A DNA stretch of 64,000 nucleotides, taken from contig CAWVNO010000515.1 in the NCBI GenBank assembly GCA_963930645.1, forward strand, positions 1,240,001-1,304,000, read 5' to 3'. The notes beneath the pieces were generated by a model. The model made no database searches, was not told the DNA's origin, and was given only the letters and a program-made list of their open reading frames with translations. The DNA is from Salticus scenicus (taxonomy: Eukaryota > Arthropoda > Arachnida > Araneae > Salticidae). Position 1 is the first letter of the stretch, and each line of letters begins with the position of its first letter. Both the position numbers and the translations under genes were made by a program. Below are positions 12,801 to 26,100 of the stretch, in pieces.

Positions 12801-14594
12801 ATATATAATATATGCATAAACATATTCCAATTATATTTACAGATTTTTCATATTAAAATTAATCATTTCAATAATATTTACAATAATTACAGTTATCTCA
12901 GAAAGTTGATCCCTCTAACAAATTTTAAAGAATGTTAATTCAAAATAAAATTCACTAATTTCTAAAATTAATGAAAAAATATTCATAAATATAAATTTTT
13001 AATATTTTATCCTAGAAAGAAATGTAAAATGTTAAAAACATATTTTATGAGTGCAAATAATATTAAATAGGCAATCAAAGCAAAATCATCTTTAAAGCCG
13101 ATGATTATAAACTTAATGTAATGTCGAAAAGTAATCTTTTGTGTAAAAACAGTATAAAAACTAGTTTTTTTTTTTTTTTTTTTTTTTTTTTGAGTTAGTA
13201 AGATACAGATATCCCATGAATAATGTGGAATTTTGGCAAATAGTCAATAAGGGTGAATTTATATAGTAGTAGGACTGAAAATTTTATTTTTATAATCTAT
13301 AAATTAATGTAAATGTAAATTTTTATTCTACTTTTGGCATTTGCAAGTCATGCAATGTGCAGAGGTTATGCAAAATCAAATTTTACTGTTCTAATTGAAT
13401 TTTTCACAATGATTTTCTTAAAAAAGACATTTATTGTTGAATTATGTTTTCTGAAATTTATTAGTTATTTTGTTGAACATATTTAATTAAATTCTGAATA
13501 TTCTTGATTTCTGAAAGTCTAATTAGAGTTCCTATTACCTATGCTGTCATTTGCTTTTGCCATTTAAACAAATGTTTAACTTTTTAAATAACAGCATTAC
13601 GGAAATGTACATAAAATTTACAAATGTTCAGAAGTATAGATAGAAAACAATTCTTTTCATTTTTCTTTAATTAAGGAACACATTAATCTTATATCAAAAC
13701 ACTCTTTAATAAAGGCACAATTAAGGAAAATGTAAAAACATTTATTAAAATTACTGGTAAGCGTTAGTATTAGAAAAATGGGGAATATATTTTTAAAAAG
13801 AAATCACATTAAAAAACCTACATAAATTAAAAAATTTAAGTAAAATGTCTGTGAATTTCACCTACTTCTGAATGACAAGAAAATAAATTGTACTGGTTTT
13901 ACAATTCGGTTAAATCTGTATAAATTCTGTTACACACAATTTAAACTTTAAAACTCAGTAAAAATTAATGTTTAAAAAGCCTAAGATACTTAAAAAAATT
14001 CTCTCATTTTAAATATCATATATTTATGTATCCAAAATTAACAAATAAGTGGAACCATTTCATTGTCAAAATAACAAAATCTATATCCAGTTAATTTATT
14101 TTTCAACAATGTAAAAGCAGTTATAAAAATGTCTCACTTTTAAGATTTTTGGATTGCTTTATAGAAAGCTAATTGAGATAAAATAAAATTCAACCCATTA
14201 GAAATAAATATTAAAAGAATTCATAAATTTGAAAAGCAACATTTTAGCAAGTTTTTCAAATTCAGTCTTAAAACTTGAAAAAGTGTACATTTTCATTACA
14301 TTAAATATTTAAAATGAATTTATTTTTCAAAACTCTTAATCTGTATTATTTTTATAATAAACTTTTTATGCTTTTTTACCCCTTTTAAATTTATAATTGA
14401 AATATTATGCAATAACATTTACTATGATAAGTAGCAATGTATACATCAACAAACAGTTAAGTCCCCCCCCTCCCCCCACAAAAAAAAATATAAAAAAATA
14501 AATAAAATATTTTTCCTTTAAGATTAAGACAGTATTTTAAAATACTAAGGTAACAAACATTTTCACTTTTGTTTTAACATTATTTTAAATGATG
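9808..14594. other. A/T-rich 3' flank of the SNX29-like gene
   Basis: About 4.8 kb with no recognisable gene, transposon end or RNA gene on either strand. It holds many A and T runs and a C14 run near 11281. It lies downstream of the SNX29 stop codon and could include a long 3' untranslated region if distal poly(A) sites are used. Nothing in the sequence decides this. Confidence 0.5.
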
Positions 14595-14600
14595 TTTATT
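14595..14600 (-). terminator. Candidate poly(A) signal of the SNX29-like gene
   Basis: The hexamer AATAAA on the minus strand (TTTATT on plus) lies about 210 bp downstream of the SNX29 stop codon. It is the first canonical signal I found, but the region is A/T-rich and several others follow, so use of this site is uncertain. Confidence 0.35.
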
Positions 14601-14808
14601 ATTATTATTATTAGCTATTTTCATAATTACTTAAAAAATGTCCTGAAAAACTTAACCATTCATATAAATATAAAAAAAAAAAAAAGAGTTAACAAAATAC
14701 ATAAATGTACAGCAAAATCATCATATTGGGAGATCTCTGACAGTCAGCTAGATGCCATAACATTATCATTCAAAACAAGTTAATAAATACATATTGGAAT
14801 GTAAATGA

Positions 14809-14917
14809 TCACAGACCAGTATAATGAGGAACTGATGGCTGTTCTTGGTCCACAATGTTATCTGATGCTCGTACTTTGTTACTATGGGACTGCTTACTTT
14901 GAGCATTGACTTGATCA
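14809..14917 (-). CDS. SNX29: SNX29-like terminal coding exon
   Basis: The acceptor ATGTAG precedes base 14917. One base completes the AG|T serine codon from the previous exon; 35 sense codons follow, and TGA lies at 14811-14809. It encodes a polar, probably disordered tail ending in SVPHYTGL. The tail is not conserved enough to identify alone, but the phase match and position after the LLPFF motif support it. Confidence 0.85.
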
Positions 14918-14942
14918 CTACATAAAATAGATTAAATGTGAT

Positions 14943-14984
<42 letters not shown>

Positions 14985-17900
14985 ACAAGCATAATATTTA
15001 TGTTAACGTAAGATTGACAATTATTAATTGATGAATTCAAGCAAAACCTTTCAAGAAATAAATTGATAGCAAATGAAGCACAATACAAATCAATTGGCAA
15101 ATAACTCAAATATTATAAGAATAATAATCATTTTAATTAAAAAGAAAAAATAAAAAAATAGCAAAAATTTCGATATATTTTAATTTTATAATATTTATTG
15201 ATTTTTAACAAAACTTTTAACTAAAAAAGACATAAAACCTATATGCAACACAGGTACTAATTTCATTGCTATTCTCATGAACGACCAACGTTACAAATTC
15301 AATACCATGGCATGAAGGTTACTTTCTAAAATCAATTTATATTTTAAATTCATACAAAACTTTCTTAAAAATTAACAATGAAAGTTGTGTTTCAGCATGT
15401 TTTACTTCTAGAAATATTTAGGTTAAAAACTTAAAGAACATTGAAAATTTTTGAGTTTATGAAATATTCTTTATTGAAAGTAATATTGCATCATGGAAAA
15501 TTTCTAACATAAAAAAACAATCTATTCACACTAAGTCCGGCAAACCAAGGATAAAGCCCATATGTTTGATGGACAGTAAGTTGATTAGGCAACTCTAACA
15601 AGGCAAAATTTTGCTTTTCAAGTTGTTGTTTTTTTAATTCAGACAGTAATTTCTCACCTTACTGCCAGAAGAATAGATACCAATATTTTTTTTTTATTAT
15701 TATTATTGGCTAATTAGCTTATGATTGACATCTAGATCCATTGATGTCTCCCCAGCCTTTAATAAATATGCATTTCTAAACCATCAAAAATGGATAATAC
15801 TGTAAATATCAGCAGAATAATTTTTCAGATATTTCCTTTTTATCAGATTGTGTTTCATAAAGTGATATGTTGGAAAAAACAAGATTACAGTTAGAACTCT
15901 AGATTTTTCTTTTTTCAATACTGTAAAATCAGAATCACTTTAGCTTAACACTCGGAAAAATATGTGCTATTTATTTATTTATTTTATTTAATGTTTTTCA
16001 GTAGTTAATCAAAGTATTAAGGGGGATTTCTTATTTAAAAATATAAAAGGGATTTTTAAAAAGAGATTTTATCCTTTTGGAAATTTATATGTTGTTGTAT
16101 CAGCTGCATAGGTGATACTGTAAACACTCTATAACAATACAAATTTTTTATCTCTGCAAACTTTGAATTGTACAACGTATACTAGAAAAGTAAAAATTAA
16201 AGTAAGTGAGATATAGCTTCCCAGGTAGCTGCAAACTTTGACCTATGATTCTATGAATGAGCTATAATATTAAAAATTTGATATTTATTTCTTAAATATT
16301 TTTTATGATTTTATAACAGTAGTATGATTCTTATTTCTTTGATGAGGACAATGATGACAAATGTGCAACTGTTAATTATCTTTAATGTTAAAATGTCAAC
16401 ATTTTCTACTGTATTAGACAAGATAATCATGATTTAAATATTTTTTTTAGAGGACTAGTCAAATGGTTATTTTGCCATTACGCAAGTCACTAAAAACAGT
16501 TTTTATTAAAATTAGCCTTATATCTTTCTCAATAAAACAATAGACCTCAACAAACAGTTAATGAATTATTAGACTTTCATGTTTTATATTATATAAATTT
16601 AAAATAAATCCTATTAAAAAAAAAATGGTTTAAAAATAACTTTAAAATTCAATGACAAAAAAAAAAAAAAAAAAAAAAAGATGATTACAATTATACTGAA
16701 ATATATGGTTAGATATGATAGTAAAACAAAATTAGGTCATTTATTTAACATGTCATAACAGAAAAGTAAATGTCTTTTACCCCATAAAATTTTCTTTATC
16801 TGAATAAATGTTTAATAAAATATTTAAATTTTCAGTAATCAGTTTATTTTATTTCATTTAACACATTTAAATGCTAGAAAATCACTTTAATTTGATTAAA
16901 ATTCTCTAGGCCATAAAACTTTACATAATCTGTTTAAATTTGTCTCAATAAAATTTTACTTCTAATGTATGAGATTACTGATGTTTACAAATCTTATAAT
17001 TTTACTTAACTGGATACTGATCAATCATATAATCTATTCATAATCGAATAACATTTAATTAAATTCACTACAGAAGCAAAGTAAGTTACACATACAATTC
17101 TCAAGTAACTTCTGGGATTTGAAATCTAACTATAGTTCTGAGTAAATTACATAGATTACTTAGCTTAGATAATCTGCAATGTATAATGGTACTAAACATT
17201 TTTGTATATATAGTATAAGAATATATATTTAAAATAAATAAAAATGAAATAACCTGAAAAAAGGCAAAAGAGAAATAAATGTCTCTTTGTCTGGACTGTT
17301 AGATATTTCAACATTTGTTTGAAGTAACCAATTTAGCACACAACGTAAATAGTGTTGCAAACGACGTCTTCTCTGTTCTACAACTTTGGCATCCTAAAAT
17401 AAAAAATAGTTCATATATTATAAAATGTAAAGATTTTTTTTATCACAATAAAAAGTTTAACGATATATCATTTTATGTTATTACAGTGAAATTCTTGCAT
17501 TAAGTGAATATAAAACTGCAAACTTTCTGTAATAAAAATATAGAGATAATGGATACTTGGAATAATATCAGATAGAAGAACACTTATTAGAACATAATCT
17601 AGTAAAAATAAAAGTGTATAGAGAGCACTGTGTCACCATTAAGAGGACAAAATAGTGTTTATTTTAATTAGATGTTTGGCCATCACCAAAGAATATATGA
17701 TTTAAAATCTTGAGAATGGAAATTTGTTTTCAAATTTTTTAAATAGGTACATCTGAAGAGAAAGTTAAAATAAGTTTCAATTTTTATATATTTTAATTAA
17801 AATCATTTAAAAATTTTTAAGAATTTATGGGAACAAAACTTAAACATCTCATCCCTGCAATAAGACAGAGAGCTTACCTTTTTACCAATGGTCTTTTTGG

Positions 17901-20118
17901 GTGGGAAATCAAATGTATTTACAATTGGATCTTTCTTTTTCAGCATTTTGTGCAGCGCATAAAACTGAGCATAACGTCGATAAACATTCCATTCATCATC
18001 TCTAATCCTTACATACACCTAATAAGAAAAGATCAATTCATTTAATTTTTTTTTTTTTTTTTTTTGGTTAAAAAAACAAACAAACAAACAAACAAAAAAA
18101 TGACAACTGCAATTTTACATATATAATATACAAGTTAATTAAATTACATGACCATTCAATGAAACTTGTTGCTGCACATTAAGTGTCATGGTAAATTTAA
18201 TATTTTTCAAAATTTAAATTTTAGTTTATCTTGATTAAAAGAAATAAGTAGGTTATGGTAAATAAAATACTGCTGATAAATACAGCTGAACACTTGTTAA
18301 TAATAATAATCTGATGATCATTAACACAGAAGTACATAACCAATATGTTTTTGTTAGATTTTGTACAATAATTTCATATATTTTGGTAATTGAAACTCAT
18401 TTAATGTACCCAAGAATTCTCTAGCACAGAAGAATAAAAGAAAATATTGAATTTGGGTATATATTAAACAAACGTTGGCACTGCTAATCTCAATATTTAT
18501 TGTTTATGGAAAGGACATACCTCAACTTCTATGATACATAAATACACAAAACTTCGTATACGATATAGATATTATTAAATATCATGTTTATTTACTTTTG
18601 TTATATAGCAAATCTTAGGTTGCACTGCTGTTATTAACTTGTCTCAGATTTATCAGATGACTGTATCCTAGCATCTATTGGTTAAAATTGCATCAAACTA
18701 CATATTTAAAATATTGTAATGATTAAATTTTTATATATGTTAACAAATAGATGATTTTGTTATATATAATGACATAGAAAAAAGTTATGTAATGGCCACA
18801 GCAAACATGACATAGAAGAAAGTTTTGTGATGACCCCAACATACTAATTTTAATTTGTGTTTGCTTTAACAGAAATTACTCTCACACACATTCATGCACA
18901 CTATGAAGTAACTGCCATCTTCATATTTTTTTAAAATCAGTGTGAAGCATATAAATTAAGCTGATATCACTATTATATAATAATAATGTTCAGTCACATT
19001 TTATAGCCAATAACATTTATTAGCTTTAATTAAATTTGTAATAGTTTTAAAGTCTGCAACTTCATCTTTTATTTCCTGTTGATTCTTGAAATTTAATGCA
19101 TTATGAATATTAAAACTTGTATACAAGATCACCAAACTGAGAAGTGCTTATATAGAAACACAATTATTAATGAAAATAATAAATGCTAACAATAATTATG
19201 ACAATGTTTCATAACATTTACATATTTTTTTAATGAGTAATAATAAAAATATATCATAAATTAAATGGGGAATACTTGTACCTGATAGACATGATGAATA
19301 TCAGCAGTTTTGCCAGTCAAAAATGCAGATGGAATCCAGACATTGATTAATGGCCTAACAGAAGCTGTTTGTGATGAACTAGAAAGAATATTATAAAAAA
19401 ATAAATTTTACATTCATTTTGAAAAAAAAAAAAAATTCAAAAGCACAAAGCTGTTTGCTTGATATTTATGTTTATTTAACAACCTTAGGAATATAATTAA
19501 AGTTACATTGATTTTGCAAAATATGTACAACATTTTATATTATAAAAAAAACACTACAGAACTGACATTTAAAAGTAATAAGTACAAAACTTTGAATAAA
19601 TACCATAAAATGATAGAACTTGTAACAATTGTTTCGGGTCGAAAGAATATACGACCTTTTGTCAGGCGACCAAAGTAGGCACGACTGTTGCAGTCAAAGT
19701 GGCAATACACAAAACCGATTTAAGTGAAAAGCAAAAACGTCACATCAGTATTTTTATTTACATTTGACTGTGTTTGTTTTTGTTTTTCACTTAAATTGGT
19801 TCTGTGCATTGTTGCTTTGATTGCAGCACTTATGTCTACTTTGTTCGGCTGATGAAAGGTTGTGTCTTCTCTCAACCTGCAACAATTGTTGCAAGTTCTA
19901 GCAATATGGTGTTTATCCAAAGTTTTTTACTTATTACAACAGATCAGTTTAACTATTTTTTAAATCTTTGATTAATGCTGCAGGAAAAGAAAAGAAAAAA
20001 AAAATAGCCTTTTAATAAACATGAAAAATAACAAAACTCTCAAATCATTTAAAAAAAAAAAAAAAAAATTATAAATAGTTATAAAAGAAGTAAACACAGT
20101 TAAAAGAATTACAATTTG

Positions 20119-20149
<31 letters not shown>

Positions 20150-23100
20150 GACATAAATTTATTATAACTAATGTAACATTTAAAATGAAATAAAGAATAC
20201 AACAATTTAAAACTTTAAAAATACATTTTAATTAAAAACATTAAAATACACGACAGACGTTTCAGCTAGAACACTAGCCCTCCTCCTTGTCAAACATACA
20301 AGCACAATATTTACAAAAATTCATAATACATCATATAACAAGATTAAATATTCAGGAGGAATAGCCTCTTGAGGAATTTAATCTTGTTATGATGTATTAT
20401 GAATTTTTGTAAATGTTGTGCTTGTATGTTTGACACTGAGGAGGGCTAGTGTTCTAGCCGAAACGTCTGTTGTGTATTTAAATGTTTTTAATTAAAATGT
20501 ATTTTTAAAGTTTTAAATTTTTGTATTCTTTATCTCATTTTAAATGTTACATTGGTTTTAATATATTAATGAGACATATACATTATGTTTAATTTTATTA
20601 AAATAAATTTAATATTTTTTCTATCAGAAATACTAATAATAGCAGGAATGCACCAAATAGCTGTTTTGCCCAAATACCGAATACCAAATAGTAACTATTC
20701 GGCCGAATATCAAATATTCGGGTGACTAATTTACTCTTCTATTCAGGTGTCAATTACCTAATATTTTGCAAACTTTATCAGTAATACCATTTACATTTAG
20801 TAATATTTTATTTCTTTAATTATGAAAAAAATGTTGTTATAAAAAAACACTGTTCAGAAAAAATGGTTTATATAAATGTAGAAAAATATTACTATACATA
20901 AGTAGTGGTGTAATGCTGAATTCACAGTCAAAGAAAATTATTAACTGTTAGACTTCTTAATAAATACATAAAATTTCTTAAATAACAATATCTTGTCGCA
21001 CCCACTCAAAAAATAAAAAAACGCGACCCAGAAATTTGAGAAAAATCAATTTAAAAGTAACAACGTATTAGCCTATATTAAAACTGATGTAAATGCCTTT
21101 CACTCTCATGTGGATAAATTGTGAAATAGGGATGTAATGTTTTTTGTGCATGTTAGGGCACTTCATATGCATTTTTCAATAATAAGTTCAAAACTGCTAT
21201 TTTATGACTAGATGGCAACATCATGTGAATTATGTATGCTCTTTCTCAACTTTAGAAACATATATTGTTATACTGTTATTGATAAAGACAACTTTTGTTA
21301 GATATTATTAATTGCTATGATTAATGTAACTAATATTTTTTTGTAATGTTAATTGAAACTAGATAAAACAATTGTTTTCATTTAAATATAATCTATTTCT
21401 TAATTACCCTGAAAATCTTAATTTAATGATAGTTAAAAATAGCAAAATTTTTTCAAATGATTAAAAAATTTTTTTTATTGAATTGTTTTAGATTCAGCCA
21501 AACCAAATATTCGGTAGTATGGCCAAATAGGCCGAATACTGAACAGATACCAAATTATTCGGTGCATCCCTAAACAATAGTTCTTTAATAGAGGTAAATA
21601 TTTTACAGTCACAATCAAGAAGTTTTAAGCATTTTTATTAGTTATATAGAAAGGAACATATTTTTTTCTACTACAATTTATCAAAACATAATAAACTAGG
21701 TATTTTGTGAAAAAGGGGAAATGGGAATTACACAATGAATCATTCTTGTATTTTAATAAAATAAAAGGGATTATTATAAAATAATAATAATAATAATAAT
21801 GAGCACTTAAAATGTCATCTACATTTGTTTGAAAATTAAGTGTAAGCATATATTAAGATATTTGAATGAATAATCTTCAAGTAAAGTCAGTTAAAAAATC
21901 AAATTTTAAATAAGCAAGGATTTACAACTTACGCATCATAATCTGAAGTAATGCTGATATCATCATCTGATGTTTGATTGTCATCAGGAAGCTTTAATAT
22001 AGAAAATTTAATGTTAAAGGCAATGGCAATCAAATCCAAAAAATCTCAATCTTATTAAGATAAACTTTAATGCTATTTAAATTCATAATTTTTATTTTCA
22101 ACCTTTCAATTAGATTCATTATTTGTTTTAGTGGATACACATTTTTATGTATTTATTTTTTAATAATGTTGCATTATTTGATTTTTTTTTTTTTTTTAAT
22201 CTACTTTTATAATGATGATTAAAGTTCTGTTAAATAATGGAAAAAGAGTTTTGGTTACAAAATAAAAATATTTTTAAATGTTATAAAATATTAAAAAATA
22301 AACTTATTTATTTATATATTTTTTCAATAAAAAAAAAAGTACTTTTTTTTTTTTTAACATATGTTTACCAATTTAGTTTTTAATAGTAACAACCAGAGCT
22401 CGTGAAATATGGTCGCTTGGTTGCCATTAATGACCAACATATTTTAATGGACAAAGTTTTCAACTTTTACGGAAACTGAACATTTTTTTCCCTTTAATAT
22501 TTTGAAAAAAACTGGTCCTAGAATAGGGATGTGATTCAACTCCCGCTCCTCTCACCATGTTTCACAACCTAGTGTTGCATCAATGCACCATTTTAGGGTA
22601 TTAGTTTACACCGCTCACATTCACATGCTCTTTGTGACCCGATGCTGAATCACTGTGCTGGTGTAATGACATATTGATGACGATGATGTATTGGTTTAGA
22701 GGAGAAAATAATTAAACCGATTTAATGATGTTAGATTTAAATAGATGTTTATTAATTTATCATCCAGTCATAATATATGTTTGGTTTTTATGCACTGAAT
22801 TTTAATTTCTGTATGCAAACAAATTTCAAAAATGGAAGAGGGGGGGGGGAAGAAGTGGAGAGATATTTATTTACTGGTTACCAGAAATGTTTGTTGACAA
22901 CCAATTTTTTTCAAATTCCTGGAGCCCTGGTAATAACTCTGATATATAGAAATTATACAAATAAAACAGCCTAAATGGGAAATTAACTTGAAATATTATA
23001 GCAGAAAATATCAACTATATATTTCAAATTATACTTTTAGAGAATTTTTTTTTTATTTATTTATTTCCAGACAATGTATTTCATACTTAATGTAATATGA

Positions 23101-26100
23101 GAAAAATATGTTGTTCAATAAGGAAGTGTCTTTTCCCATATAGTTATCTATCAATAAATGTACATACAGAAAATCTTTTTATAAATCAAAAATTTTAATA
23201 TATCAAAAATTTTCCAGTGTCTATTTTAAAGTAGCTGATTTAAGTGAAGAAATGTTTTATAGACACAATTTTTTTTCCCCGAAAAAATATTCTAGAATTT
23301 CAAACTTACTGGGCCCCTTAAATCAATCAGCTCCTCCCTGAGTCTTCGAATGACAGCTTCTCTTTGAAGCAGCAGTCTGTGTAAGCGCTCATTGAATTCC
23401 ATCAATTCTCCATGCATTTCAGCTACCTGTAAAAGAAAAGAAAAGAAAAGAAATCATACGCAAATAACAAATAATTTATACTTTATAAAAATATATTTAT
23501 TAAATTTGGCAAATAATTCATCAATTCTCCTTGCAGTTAATTCATTTTTTATTTTAAAGTTATTAGATATATTTAGTGAAAAATTACAACTTATTAAGGA
23601 ATTTTTTTCTCTGACATCTTATATAATGTTTAATTAAATATAACATGCATAAACTTTTCAGTTAATACTGATATATCTGCTAAAATTAAAAATGATATGC
23701 ACATGCACAAGCCATGAACATATCAATGTGGGACTTCGAGACATGAAAAATTTTGAGTGACACTCCTCTCACCCATCACATTTAGCCCGTTAACGTCTGA
23801 ATTAATTTTGCAAAACATTATTAGCTGATTATTTCACTTCTAAATTAATATAGAACTGACCGTAAAATATATTAACTTAACATTTCTTCTGATAATTTTA
23901 AATTTAAAGCCTATCCTCATTTATTGACGTTTAGTGTTCAAGCGAGGAAACTTCGAGATAGAAAAACTTTGAGATAACAGATTAATTGCCTATTATATGT
24001 TGACAAGGATCTCGAAAGTAAAGTATTATAATATATATTATTATTAAACTTGATTTAAGTTAGTATACCTGTGCAAAAAGCAAATATATGTGCAATGAAT
24101 GAAAAATCATAAAATGACTATCCAAATTATGAAATAATAATTAATAGTAGGCACATAAAGCTTTCAGGGATCATTTAGAGTGATGCTATAAACTGTCACT
24201 AAAAAGCAGAAATCATTCCAAGAAACCACAAAAAATATACGTGCCATTTTATTAGTTGTCCTCAAATGAGGACTTTGGGCTCTAACGGGTTAAATAATGC
24301 TCTGCTAAATAATATGGGTATTAAAATTGAACTCTTGCATTAGTCCCATAAAAAGTATATTTCTATTCATCATATATCTGTCTCCTATGTAAATTCTGCT
24401 TAAAATATAAATTTTGCAAATATAATAATGTAAATTTTGCTTGTAGTAGAAATGTACGATACAAAATATTGCACTTATTACTCTGAACACTAAACAATAA
24501 ATGATAAGTAATCAATACAACAGATATACTTTTCTTTAAATCTATAAATAGCAACAATAATATTAGTTGATCACACTAGTCTAAATATAATAAGCAGATT
24601 TTTTCATCATTAAAATTTTATAAAAATGAGAATGTTCTTCTTCTTTTCTTTTTAAATACTTTGCATAATAATACACATATTATTTCATTAAACTTCTAAA
24701 ATAAATCAAGAAAGAAACTATAGTAATATTATTCAGAATGAATGAGACTCAAATTATTCATTTTAAAATTGCTTCAATTGAATGTCATTTTTAAATAACA
24801 CAAGTGGCTGCAACCTTGCTCAAAAACTTCTTAAATTATTATATAAAAGTTAAAATATTAGTTAAAAAGAAAAACTAAATTAGATGTGGAAGACCTCAGG
24901 ACAATACCTGATTTGCCCATGTGTTAATATGGCCCTGTATATACAGTAAAACCTCTCTAAGAGACTGTCCCTATTAAGAGACTACCTTTCTTAATGATAA
25001 TTTTGTTTTCAAATGGAATTTTCCCCTGTATACATAACAAAATTTTCCCTCAATAAATATCTGTTTCATAATTTCTTTTTCTCTTAGAATAAATGAGACT
25101 CAAATTATTCATTTTAAAATTGCTTCAATTGAATGTCATTTTTAAATAACACAGGTGGCTGCAACCTTGCTCAAAAACTTCTTAAATTATATAAAAGTTA
25201 AAATATTAGTTAAAAAGAAAAACTAAATTATAGATTTCAGGATCCCTCAAAATGTGGAAGACCTCAGGACAATACCTGATTTGCCCATGTGTTAATAATG
25301 GCCCTGCATATACAGTAAAACCTCTCTAAGAGACCACCTTCTTAAAGATCATTTTGTTTTCAAATGGAATTTTTTCCCATATAAATAATGTAAATTTTCC
25401 CTCAATAAATATCTGTTTCACAATTTTTTTCTCTCTTAAAGACCATTATTATTGGTATTTACTTTCAAAGTCTATTGATTGACCACAAATTTAACAATTT
25501 TTTTTCTTTGCATGCTGTGATTTTCAGAATTGACCATTTCACTTCTAGTCTATATAGCTTATTTATTTCATTCATGGAATTAATAATGGATACTAAAATT
25601 ATCTTAACGCTACAAGATAGAATTACTGTCATAACTGAAAACCACAAATGAAAAATCTAAGAGATTTAGCTGAATTATTCCATTGTCAAAAATACAAATT
25701 CATGAATAAAGAACAAAAAGACCATCATTAGAGTATGGGAACAGAATAAATCAGGTAGAATGATGCAAAAATTTTAGTTACATAAACAATGTATATTTGT
25801 ATGGTTTAAGAAGAGAAGAGATAATATAAAAATCAATGAATATCAAAGAAATACCTAGATAGTTATTATAAAATGTACTAAATTATGTAATACTTTTAAA
25901 ATAATATCATTTTATAACTCCTCAAACAGTTAAAATTTTTTATAAAATTTTAAACTTTTAGTTATTTTTCTCGGATTCCAAATTTCAGGAATAATTAGTT
26001 ACTTATAATGTTCCTTGCTAATACATTTTCTCCAATCCTCTTAAAAATTAGCGTGAATGTTAATCAGTGTACTTGTCACAAAACTGGATATTCATTTTGA

